From: Burkholderiales bacterium
GTDB lineage: Bacteria > Pseudomonadota > Gammaproteobacteria > Burkholderiales > JAEUOS01
Direction: 5' to 3'
DNA: 46,670 nucleotides
Assembly (NCBI GenBank): GCA_016790695.1
Contig: JAEUOS010000171.1
Location: forward strand, 1 to 46,670
Notes under the pieces: generated by a model
What the model was told of the DNA's origin: nothing
The model's database searches: none
Seen by the model: only the letters and a program-made list of their open reading frames with translations
Translations under genes and position numbers: made by a program
Shown: one piece after another, positions 26,940 through 33,357 of the stretch
How the letters are laid out: each line of letters opens with the position of its first letter
Position numbering within the stretch: position 1 is the first letter of the stretch

Positions 26940-27598
26940 GCCAGGTCTTCTTCAACTGGGCCATCATCGAGAAGGTGTGGCCGTTCCTGCTCAAGGGCTT
27001 CGGCACCACCCTGCTGCTCTCGGCACTGGTGATCCCGCTGGGCCTCGCGGGCGGACTCGCCGTCGCGCTCGCGTCGACACACCGGTCGCGCGTCGTGCGC
27101 GGCGCGGTGGTCGTCTACGTCGACTTCTTCCGCGCCTTTCCGCCGCTGGTGCTGCTGATCTTCATCTACTTCGGGTTTCCGTTCCTGTCGATCGACCTGC
27201 CGAAGCTGGCGGCGGTCGCCCTCGGCTTCTTCCTCAACACCTCGAGCTACTACGGCGAGATCCTGCGGGCCGGCATCGAGAGCATCCCGCGCGGGCAGAT
27301 GGACGCGGCACTGTCGATGGGCCTGAGGCGCGGCCAGGCCTATCGGCACATCGTCGTGCCGCAGGCGGTGCGGAACGTGCTGCCCGACCTGGTCAGCAAC
27401 ACGCTGGAAGTGATCAAGCTCACGACGCTCGCCTCCGTGGTCGCGCTGCCGGAACTGCTCAACAACGCGCGCCAGGCGCAGGCGCTGACCTACAATCCGA
27501 CGCCGATCGTCCTTGCCGCGCTGATGTACCTGGCGCTGCTGTGGCCGATCGTGCGACTCCTCAGCCGCCTCGAGCACCAGCACCTGAACGCGCGCTAG
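26927..27598 (+). CDS. ABC transporter permease, HisM/GlnP family (second)
   Basis: A 223-residue membrane protein paralogous to the previous one, with the conserved loop EILRAGIESIPRGQMDAA and VVPQAVRNVLPDLVSNTLEV split over about residues 105-165. A GTG at 26927 is the best start: it places the first residues (VEALSQVFF) at the usual point before the first helix and overlaps the preceding gene by 13 bases, a common layout for permease pairs. The two form the heterodimeric channel of the importer. It converges with the racemase gene 7 bp downstream. Confidence 0.9.
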   Translation: MEALSQVFFNWAIIEKVWPFLLKGFGTTLLLSALVIPLGLAGGLAVALASTHRSRVVRGAVVVYVDFFRAFPPLVLLIFIYFGFPFLSIDLPKLAAVALGFFLNTSSYYGEILRAGIESIPRGQMDAALSMGLRRGQAYRHIVVPQAVRNVLPDLVSNTLEVIKLTTLASVVALPELLNNARQAQALTYNPTPIVLAALMYLALLWPIVRLLSRLEHQHLNAR

Positions 27599-27605
27599 GA
27601 CCGGG

Positions 27606-28304
27606 TCAGGCGGCCCGGCGCGCCGGCGCGGCGACCCCGGCCCGCCGCGCGAGCAGCGCGCCGAGCGCGATCGCCACCGCCGCCTGGGTGGGATCGATCA
27701 CCGGGATGTCGAGCACCTGTTCGAGGCGGGCGCGATAGCGCGCCATCCCCGCGCACCCCATGATCACCGCCCGTGCGCCGTGCCGCTCCTTGAGGGTCCT
27801 GCCGACGTCCTGCATCCGTGCGAAGGTGACCTCCTCGTCGGCCAGCCCGGTCACGCCGATCTCGATCGCGAGGTCCTCCGCGAGCCGGTGCTCGAGACCC
27901 ATCAGCCGCACCTGGCGCTTGTGCCGCGGGACCGCGCGCGAGAGGATCGAGATCACGCCGAATCGGTCGACCATCGCCGCCGCGGTCAGGTACGCGCACT
28001 CGGCGCTCCCGTACACCGGCGCCGCAAGGGTCTCGCGCATGGCGTGGAAGCCCGGATCGGAGAAGCAGGCGAGCACCACCGCATCGGCGCGCGCGTGCTC
28101 GGGATGCGCGTCGAAGTAGGCGATCAGCTTCTCGCTGATGCCGTCGACGTGCGCCTGGGTCTCGATGCCGGGCGGCCCGCTGGCGAGGGTGGCACAGACG
28201 ATCCGCGGCCCCGCCGGAATGCGGAACGGCTCGAGCGCCCGGTCGATGTGGTCGGTCACCGCCTGCGTGCTGTTCGGGTTGATGACGAAAAGCATCTGGT
28301 TCAT
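27606..28304 (-). CDS. Asp/Glu/hydantoin racemase family protein
   Basis: The 232-residue product has the two catalytic cysteines of the family, Cys80 (VVLACFSDPG) and Cys184 (IMGCAGM), and the N-terminal VINPNST motif typical of hydantoin and allantoin racemases and not of glutamate racemase. Such enzymes equilibrate the two enantiomers of 5-substituted hydantoins. With the D-hydantoinase and D-carbamoylase on the other strand, this would let the cell use a racemic mix completely. Maleate isomerase or arylmalonate decarboxylase are the other members of the fold but lack this N-terminal pattern. The ATG at 28304 has GAGGAGGC as ribosome site on the minus strand. The flavin reductase stop lies 16 bp upstream. 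Confidence 0.88.
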   Translation of the reverse strand: MNQMLFVINPNSTQAVTDHIDRALEPFRIPAGPRIVCATLASGPPGIETQAHVDGISEKLIAYFDAHPEHARADAVVLACFSDPGFHAMRETLAAPVYGSAECAYLTAAAMVDRFGVISILSRAVPRHKRQVRLMGLEHRLAEDLAIEIGVTGLADEEVTFARMQDVGRTLKERHGARAVIMGCAGMARYRARLEQVLDIPVIDPTQAAVAIALGALLARRAGVAAPARRAA

Positions 28305-28320
28305 GTCGCCTCCTCGGGCC

Positions 28321-28953
28321 TCAGGCGCGGCCGGCGCGCGCCATGCGCTCGAGATACTCGTTGGGATCGAGGGCCAGCCGGTCGCCGGTGCGCGCATAGA
28401 GGTTCGCGAACAGCCGGCCGACCGGATGATAACGCTCCAGGTCCACGCGCAGCGTCGCCGGATCGACCAGGCCGTCGCGGACATGGAGGTGGCGCACCTG
28501 GCCGATCAGCAGGTGCCGGTGGTCCAGGTCGATCCGGCTGTGCAGCGTGCATTCGAGCGCCGCGGGCGCCTCGACCAGGCGCGGCGGGCGCACGCGCGCG
28601 GACGCGGCGACCGTGAAGCCGACCCGGGCGACCTCGCTCACCCCCGGCGGGTAGTCGACCGAGCAGCCGTGCATGCGCGCGGCGATCGACTCGTCGACCA
28701 GGTTGACGACGAACTCGCCGGAGGCGCCGATGTTGCGCGCGGTGTCCTTCAGCGCCCCGCCGTCGCGGTCCTCGACGCTGATGATCACGATCGGCGGCTC
28801 GTCGCCCAGCACGTTGAAGAAGCTGAACGGCGCGGCGTTGACCACGCCGTCCGCGTCGAGGGTGGTGACGAGGGCAATCGGCCGCGGCACCACCAGCCCC
28901 GTCAGCAGCTTGTAGCGGCGCGCGCGTTCCAGGCGGTCGAAATCCCATTCCAT
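28321..28953 (-). CDS. Flavin reductase family protein (FMN-binding split barrel)
   Basis: A 210-residue protein with the flavin-reductase pattern VVPRPIALVTTLDADGVVNAAPFS (in two parts from about residue 21) and FFNVLGDEPP, followed by DTARNI and FVVNLVD (about 75-95). Such proteins bind FMN and either supply reduced flavin to a monooxygenase or act alone on small substrates. It is in line with the racemase, 16 bp apart, so both are probably one transcript. A two-component flavin monooxygenase is not seen in the window. The ATG at 28953 is preferred to an upstream in-frame start because the family begins at DFD. Confidence 0.87.
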   Translation of the reverse strand: MEWDFDRLERARRYKLLTGLVVPRPIALVTTLDADGVVNAAPFSFFNVLGDEPPIVIISVEDRDGGALKDTARNIGASGEFVVNLVDESIAARMHGCSVDYPPGVSEVARVGFTVAASARVRPPRLVEAPAALECTLHSRIDLDHRHLLIGQVRHLHVRDGLVDPATLRVDLERYHPVGRLFANLYARTGDRLALDPNEYLERMARAGRA

Positions 28954-29095
28954 GCTCGTTTCCCGCTTCCCGCGCATCCGGCGCGACCGGCCGATTCTAG
29001 GCGCCCCGGCGCTGCGCGCCGGGCGCGGCGCGGCCGCGTATCATGCGGGCTCAGCGCGCGGCGCTCGTCCGCGCCGCGCCCGACGGGAGGGCAAG

Positions 29096-29716
29096 ATGCT
29101 CGCACTGTTCTTCGAAGTCTGCCCGCGCCCGGGCATGATGCAGCGCTACCTCGACATCGCCGCGGCCATGCGGCCCCAGCTCGATGCCGTCGGCGGCTGC
29201 CTGTTCATCGACCGCTTCAGGAGCCTCGACCGCGACGGCTGGCTTCTCTCTTACCAGATCTGGCGCGACGAGGCGGCGCTGACCGCCTGGCGCGTGCACC
29301 CCGGCCACCACGGCGCGCAGGTGGCCGGCCGCGACGAGGTGTTCACCGACTACCGCCTGCGCGTGGCACAGGTGGTGCGCGCGGAGGCGCCGGGCAAGCC
29401 GGCCTGGCAGCCGTCGCGCCTCGGCGCCTGGAACGACCCGGCGACACGGCCGCCGCGCTACCTCGTCGTGGCCGATTCGGCGGGAGGGCCCGCGGGCGCA
29501 ACACTCGGCGGAGAGCGCTACGAAAGCCTGTACCGCCCCGGGTGCTTCGCGCAGCTGCAGGGCGTCGGCAGCATGGCCGAGGCGCTCGACAAGAGCGCCG
29601 TCTGCCGCGTCGGCGGGCCGGTGGAGAGCTATCGCATCTGCGAGATCGAGCGCGACTACGGCATGCACGACCGCGTCGAGGCGCCGCAGTACTACCCGCC
29701 CGTTGCGCGCCGCTGA
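29096..29716 (+). CDS. Dimeric alpha/beta-barrel protein (antibiotic biosynthesis monooxygenase-like)
   Basis: A 206-residue protein with two tandem ferredoxin-like domains. Its first half (residues 1-95) has the ABM pattern: LFFEVCPRPGMMQRYLD, GGCLFIDRF, and a W/HPGHH segment near residues 66-75. ABM-like proteins are small oxygenases, isomerases or ligand-binding proteins, and function cannot be deduced from sequence. GGGAGGG sits 6-12 bases before the ATG at 29096. Downstream it converges with scpA at a 9 bp gap. Divergence from the flavin reductase suggests a shared promoter region (28954-29095). Confidence 0.7.
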   Translation: MLALFFEVCPRPGMMQRYLDIAAAMRPQLDAVGGCLFIDRFRSLDRDGWLLSYQIWRDEAALTAWRVHPGHHGAQVAGRDEVFTDYRLRVAQVVRAEAPGKPAWQPSRLGAWNDPATRPPRYLVVADSAGGPAGATLGGERYESLYRPGCFAQLQGVGSMAEALDKSAVCRVGGPVESYRICEIERDYGMHDRVEAPQYYPPVARR

Positions 29717-29725
29717 CGCGGCGGC

Positions 29726-30580
29726 TCAGGACGGGGTATAGGAGAGCCGGATGTAGATCGGCGCGTAGGCCTCGGCCTGCGTGATCTCGATCAGCCCCTC
29801 GCGCGTGAGCTCGAGCAGCGCGAGGAAATGCACGACCGCCACCGGAAGCGTCACCACGCCCTCGAACAGCTCGGCGAACTCGAGGAAGCGCGTGCCGCCG
29901 AGGCGCCGCAGGATGAGGCTCATGTGCGCCCGCACGGACAACTCGGCGCGCCCGATGTGGTGATGCTGGGTCAGCTTCGCGCGGCGCACCACCGCGAGCC
30001 ACGCGAGACGCAGGTCGTCGGCGTCGACCCTGGGCAGGGCGACCGAGAGCGCCGTCTCCAGCGCGACCTGCACCGGCCAGATCTCGCGGCCCACCATGGG
30101 CACCGCCTCGAGCTGCTGGGCGGCCCGCTTGATCCGCTCGTATTCGAGCAGACGCCGCACCAGCTCGGCGCGCGGATCCTCGGCCTCGCCGTCCTCGGAC
30201 GCCTTCTGCACCGGCAGCAGCATGCGCGACTTGATCTCGATCAGCAGCGCCGCCATCAGCAGGTACTCGGCCGCGAGCTCCAGGTTGTGGCTGCGGATCT
30301 GGTCGACGTACTCGAGATATTGCGCGGTCACGCGCGCCATCGGGATGTCGAGGATATTGAAGTTCTGCCGGCGGATCAGGTACAGCAGCAGGTCGAGCGG
30401 CCCCTCGAAGGTGTCGAGGAACACCTCCAGCGCATCGGGCGGGATGTACAGGTCGCGCGGGAGTTCGAGCAGCGGCTCGCCGTAGAGGCGCGCCCGCGGC
30501 GCGGCGGGCGCCCCGGCTGCGTCGGCGGCGGGCGCCGCGGACGGTGCCTCGAGTGCGAGTTCGGCGAGGTCGGCCGTCAT
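29726..30580 (-). CDS. scpA: Segregation and condensation protein A
   Basis: ScpA is the kleisin that bridges SMC heads with ScpB in chromosome segregation. The 284-residue product has an Ala/Pro-rich N-terminal extension of about 40 residues, then the kleisin signature FEGPLDLLLYLIRRQNFNI (in two parts near residue 57), DIPMARVTAQYLEYVD and a C-terminal LLELTREGLIEITQAEAYAPI region. Length fits the betaproteobacterial form. It starts two bases after the stop of the small DUF3460 gene and is probably co-transcribed with it. No scpB or smc is in the window. Confidence 0.95.
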   Translation of the reverse strand: MTADLAELALEAPSAAPAADAAGAPAAPRARLYGEPLLELPRDLYIPPDALEVFLDTFEGPLDLLLYLIRRQNFNILDIPMARVTAQYLEYVDQIRSHNLELAAEYLLMAALLIEIKSRMLLPVQKASEDGEAEDPRAELVRRLLEYERIKRAAQQLEAVPMVGREIWPVQVALETALSVALPRVDADDLRLAWLAVVRRAKLTQHHHIGRAELSVRAHMSLILRRLGGTRFLEFAELFEGVVTLPVAVVHFLALLELTREGLIEITQAEAYAPIYIRLSYTPS

Positions 30581-30582
30581 CC

Positions 30583-30765
30583 TCAGACCTTGGTCTGGTA
30601 GACGTAGGGCTGCTGCGGGACCCGATAGCGTGCCTGCGCCGCGAGCTGGTCGCGATCCAGTTCGCGATCCCACAGCAGTGCCCGGCCCTTCTTCTGCTCG
30701 GCCTCCAGCTGGGGGCGCTCCTGCCGCAGCGCGCGCAGAAAGCGGGTGATGTCCGATTCGTACAT
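30583..30765 (-). CDS. DUF3460 family protein
   Basis: The 60-residue protein starts MYESDITRFLRALRQERP and ends in a Tyr-rich RVPQQPYVYQTKV, the full DUF3460 pattern found almost only in Burkholderiales and related betaproteobacteria. Function is unknown. The ribosome site GGAGAT lies seven bases before the ATG. Its location directly before scpA is the usual one for the family, suggesting a link with chromosome segregation. Confidence 0.9.
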   Translation of the reverse strand: MYESDITRFLRALRQERPQLEAEQKKGRALLWDRELDRDQLAAQARYRVPQQPYVYQTKV

Positions 30766-30803
30766 CTAGTATCTCCGGGCTCGGCGACTACAACCTATAG
30801 CGT

Positions 30804-30833
30804 ATTGTATCCGGTTCCCGTCGAAGATGCCAG
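30804..30833 (-). promoter_or_regulatory. Candidate sigma70 promoter of DUF3460-scpA
   Basis: On the minus strand CTGGCA (30833-30828) precedes TACAAT (30809-30804) by 18 bp. The -10 matches five of six bases and lies in the only AT-rich stretch of the gap. A start near 30797 gives a leader of about 32 nt. It lies downstream of the fdh terminator, so scpA is transcribed separately from the fdh operon. Confidence 0.55.
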
Positions 30834-30931
30834 CCTGCCGGCCGGCACGGGCGTCGCGCACGGCGCCAGTGCGCCGCGGGTCGCCGCACGGCCTGCGGCC
30901 CGTGCCACCCGGCGGCTGCCGCACAAATGCA

Positions 30932-30955
30932 AACGCCGACCCGCAGGTCGGCGTT
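30932..30955 (-). terminator. Terminator of the formate dehydrogenase operon
   Basis: AACGCCGACC and GGTCGGCGTT form a perfect 10 bp stem around a 4-base loop (CGCA), 22 bp after the last stop codon of the operon. The minus strand following the stem is T-rich (TTTGCATTTG). The symmetric T flank would allow action on that strand; the plus-strand side has TTGCG only. Confidence 0.75.
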
Positions 30956-30976
30956 GCGTCGGGAGGCGGCCGGCGT

Positions 30977-31312
30977 CTACTTCTTCGCTGCGGGCGCGCC
31001 CGCCGCCTTTGCCGGCGCGGGCGCGGTCGGCGCGGCCGCGGCAACCGGCGCCGCCGGGGGCGGCGGCGGCTGGACCCCGGCGCCCAGCTGCGGCTTGAAT
31101 TCCTTGCCCTCCGCCTTCGCCTTGGCGGCGTAGCTGGCGACCGCCCGATCCTCGTACTTGGCCTGCAGTTCGGCCCCCTTCTTCCGCGCCTCGGCCTCCT
31201 TCGCCTTCTCGGCCTCCACGACCTCGGGCGCCTTGGGCGGCGGCGGCGGCAGCTTCGCCCAGGCGGATCCGCCCAGCAGGCCCAGGGCGACGGCAGCGAT
31301 GACAGACTTCAT
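30977..31312 (-). CDS. Secreted Pro/Ala-rich protein at the end of the fdh operon
   Basis: A 111-residue protein of unknown function. A signal peptide is evident (MKSVIAAVALGLLGGSAWA, cleavage near residue 19). The mature part is a charged Glu/Lys/Ala helix-like stretch (about residues 30-75), then a low-complexity tail rich in Pro and Ala ending in KK. It overlaps the gamma subunit stop by four bases (ATGA), so it is translated with FDH and probably acts in the periplasm or at the membrane anchor. I do not recognise a domain. Last gene of the operon, before the terminator. Confidence 0.7.
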   Translation of the reverse strand: MKSVIAAVALGLLGGSAWAKLPPPPPKAPEVVEAEKAKEAEARKKGAELQAKYEDRAVASYAAKAKAEGKEFKPQLGAGVQPPPPPAAPVAAAAPTAPAPAKAAGAPAAKK

Positions 31313-32403
31313 GCGGTCTTCTCCTTTGCTTGAGGCGCGCCCGCGGGGATCGCCCCGGCGGGACCGGCAGCCGGGGCGGCGACCGCCTCGCGCTTGTGCT
31401 CCTCGTACCAGTACTCGTGATGCTCCTTGGCCCACGACTCGTCGACGTAGCCGGTCCGCATCGCGTCGTACGCGCCCTCGACACCGGCGGTTCCCATGTA
31501 GATGTGGCCGGCGGCCATCGCCATCATCAGGACGGTGGCGACCACGTGCACGACGTTGGCAAGCTGCATCGTCGCGCGCCCCTGGCCGAAATTCGGAAAA
31601 TCGAGGATCAGGCCGGACACGCTCGCCGTGACGCCGAGCCCGAGGACGCCGACCCAGAACCAGACCTTCTCGCCGCCGTTGAAGCGCCCGGACGGCACGT
31701 GCACGTCGCTGAACAGCCCGCCGGCCTTGGCGAACCACTGCACGTCGCGAATCGACGGCAGGTTGTCGCGCACGAAGGTGAAGAACAGCACGACGACGGC
31801 GACCGAGAACACCGGTCCGACGAAATTGTGGATCGTCTTGCACGCCACGGTCAGCCAGGCGAACAGCGTGTGGCCGATGATCGGCAGCAGCACCAGCTTG
31901 CCGAACAGCATCACCAGCCCGCTCAGGGCGAGGATCGAGAACGAGATCGCCACCGTCCAGTGCATGGTCCGTTCGAAGCCGCTGAAGCGCAGCATGCGCC
32001 GGCCGGTCGGCTTCTCCCGCAGGCGCATCGTGCCGCGCCACAGGTAGAACAGCACGCACGCGCCCAGGGCCCCGGCGATCACCAGCGCCCCCATGGGGAT
32101 GAGCTGGTTCTCGCGGCGCTGGCGCCAGGTCTCGCCGCCCGACTGGATCAGCACCCCGGCCTCGACCCCGCGCGTGCTGGTGTAATGCTCCTTCTCCGAG
32201 CGCACCTCGCGCCAGACTGGCGCGTTGTTGCCCGGCTGCTGCTGCTGCCGCTTGGCCTGCTCGGCGGCGTTGGGGTTGAGCACCGAGTCGAAGGTCTGCT
32301 GCCCCGCCGGCGCCGCCTGCGCGAGCGCCTGGCTGCCGAGCACGCCAAGGAAGAGTGCCGCCAGGAGGGCCAGCCAGCGCCGGGTCATCGTGTGGACGTC
32401 CAT
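31309..32403 (-). CDS. Formate dehydrogenase gamma subunit, cytochrome b556
   Basis: The gamma subunit anchors formate dehydrogenase in the inner membrane and passes electrons to quinone through haem b. The 364-residue product has an N-terminal signal-like helix (residues 7-29), a periplasmic Gln-rich section (about 30-100), then four predicted membrane helices (about 103-121, 148-168, 178-212 with a break, 247-268 and 284-304). Candidate haem ligands are His148, His178, His192, His286 and His300. The C-terminal tail is rich in Glu, Pro and Ala. Length exceeds E. coli FdnI (about 217) because of the N-terminal extension, as in other betaproteobacterial FDHs. The gene starts 27 bp after the lipoprotein gene. 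Confidence 0.93.
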   Translation of the reverse strand: MDVHTMTRRWLALLAALFLGVLGSQALAQAAPAGQQTFDSVLNPNAAEQAKRQQQQPGNNAPVWREVRSEKEHYTSTRGVEAGVLIQSGGETWRQRRENQLIPMGALVIAGALGACVLFYLWRGTMRLREKPTGRRMLRFSGFERTMHWTVAISFSILALSGLVMLFGKLVLLPIIGHTLFAWLTVACKTIHNFVGPVFSVAVVVLFFTFVRDNLPSIRDVQWFAKAGGLFSDVHVPSGRFNGGEKVWFWVGVLGLGVTASVSGLILDFPNFGQGRATMQLANVVHVVATVLMMAMAAGHIYMGTAGVEGAYDAMRTGYVDESWAKEHHEYWYEEHKREAVAAPAAGPAGAIPAGAPQAKEKTA

Positions 32404-32429
32404 CGTTCCGCCTTGCCCGTCAGGGCCGC

Positions 32430-32693
32430 TCATTCTGCCTTGAGGTACTCGTTCTGGCCCTGCTGGCGCCGCCGGATCGCCGCCTCCCAGCTGGTCTTGT
32501 CGCCGGCGGTCCATTGCGCGCCGTGCGCGTAGACATTGGGCGCGTTGTCGTAGGGCCGGGCGTCCGGCTTGCCCTGGTACTTGCCCTGCTTGTAGGTGGT
32601 CGCCTGCCCGAGCTGCTGTGCCTGCTCCCCGCACCCGCCGGCGACGATGCCCGCCACGGCCGCCATCGCCGCGGCGATCCGGATCATGCGCAT
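32430..32693 (-). CDS. Small putative lipoprotein within the fdh operon
   Basis: An 87-residue precursor with a lipoprotein signal: hydrophobic helix, then the lipobox VAGGC at about residues 17-21, so a lipid-anchored mature protein of about 66 residues. The remainder is basic and Gln/Tyr-rich (TTYKQGKYQGK, then a conserved-looking WTAGDKTSWEAAIRRRQQGQNEY). No named domain is recognised. It lies between the Fe-S beta and the cytochrome b gamma subunits, which suggests an accessory subunit or assembly factor of this formate dehydrogenase. The ATG at 32693 is 14 bp from the fdhB stop. Confidence 0.68.
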   Translation of the reverse strand: MRMIRIAAAMAAVAGIVAGGCGEQAQQLGQATTYKQGKYQGKPDARPYDNAPNVYAHGAQWTAGDKTSWEAAIRRRQQGQNEYLKAE

Positions 32694-32706
32694 GTCAACC
32701 CTCCTC

Positions 32707-33342
32707 TCAGGACTTCGCCGGTGCCGGCGCCGGTGCGGCCGGCTTGGCGCCGCCCTGCGGCGCGCCATAGGCCGAGCTCCACCCCCACACCTCGGCGCCG
32801 CGGCCGCGCTTGAGCACGCGGTTGCGATAGATGTCCGCGACGATGTCGCCGTCGCCGCCGAGCAGGGCCTTGGTCGAGCACATCTCGGCACAGGCGGGCA
32901 GCTTGCCTTCCGCGAGCCGGTTGCGGCCGTACTTGCGCCACTCGTCCTCCGAGTGGTCCTTCTCCGGACCGCCGGCGCAGAAGGTGCACTTGTCCATCTT
33001 GCCGCGCAGACCGAAGGCGCCCGCCTGCGGGAACTGCGGCGCGCCGAACGGGCACGCATAGAAGCAGTAGCCGCAGCCGATGCACAGGTCCTTGTCGTGC
33101 AGGACCACGCCCTCCTCGGTCTTGTAGAAGCAGTCGACCGGGCACACCGCCATGCACGGCGCGTCCGAGCAGTGCATGCAGGCGACCGAGATGGAGCGCT
33201 CGCCCGGCACGCCGTCGTTGATCGTGACCACGCGGCGGCGATTGACGCCCCACGGCACCTCGTGCTCCTGCTTGCAGGCCGTCACGCAGCCGTTGCACTC
33301 GATGCAGCGCTCGGCATCGCAGAGAAACTTCATCCTAGCCAT
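32707..33342 (-). CDS. Formate dehydrogenase beta subunit, four-cluster ferredoxin
   Basis: The beta subunit relays electrons from the molybdenum site to the membrane haem. The 211-residue product carries four sets of ferredoxin cysteines: Cys13/16/19/23, Cys55/58/63/67, Cys87/90/93/97, and a last set using Cys71, Cys119, Cys122, Cys151 and Cys155. It lacks the C-terminal membrane helix of E. coli FdnH, ending instead in a Pro/Ala-rich tail. The ribosome site GAGGAGAC precedes the ATG at 33342. It starts 15 bp after fdhA. Confidence 0.94.
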   Translation of the reverse strand: MARMKFLCDAERCIECNGCVTACKQEHEVPWGVNRRRVVTINDGVPGERSISVACMHCSDAPCMAVCPVDCFYKTEEGVVLHDKDLCIGCGYCFYACPFGAPQFPQAGAFGLRGKMDKCTFCAGGPEKDHSEDEWRKYGRNRLAEGKLPACAEMCSTKALLGGDGDIVADIYRNRVLKRGRGAEVWGWSSAYGAPQGGAKPAAPAPAPAKS

Positions 33343-33357
33343 GTCGATGTCTCCTCG

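Noticed and set aside
30932..30955. Operator for scpA
   Set aside because: The palindrome is a perfect hairpin right after the last fdh gene with a T-rich flank, so termination is the simpler explanation.
30977..31312. TonB-like protein
   Set aside because: The Pro-rich tail recalls TonB, but there is no N-terminal membrane anchor followed by Pro-Glu/Pro-Lys repeats and no TonB C-terminal domain; a cleavable signal peptide is present instead.
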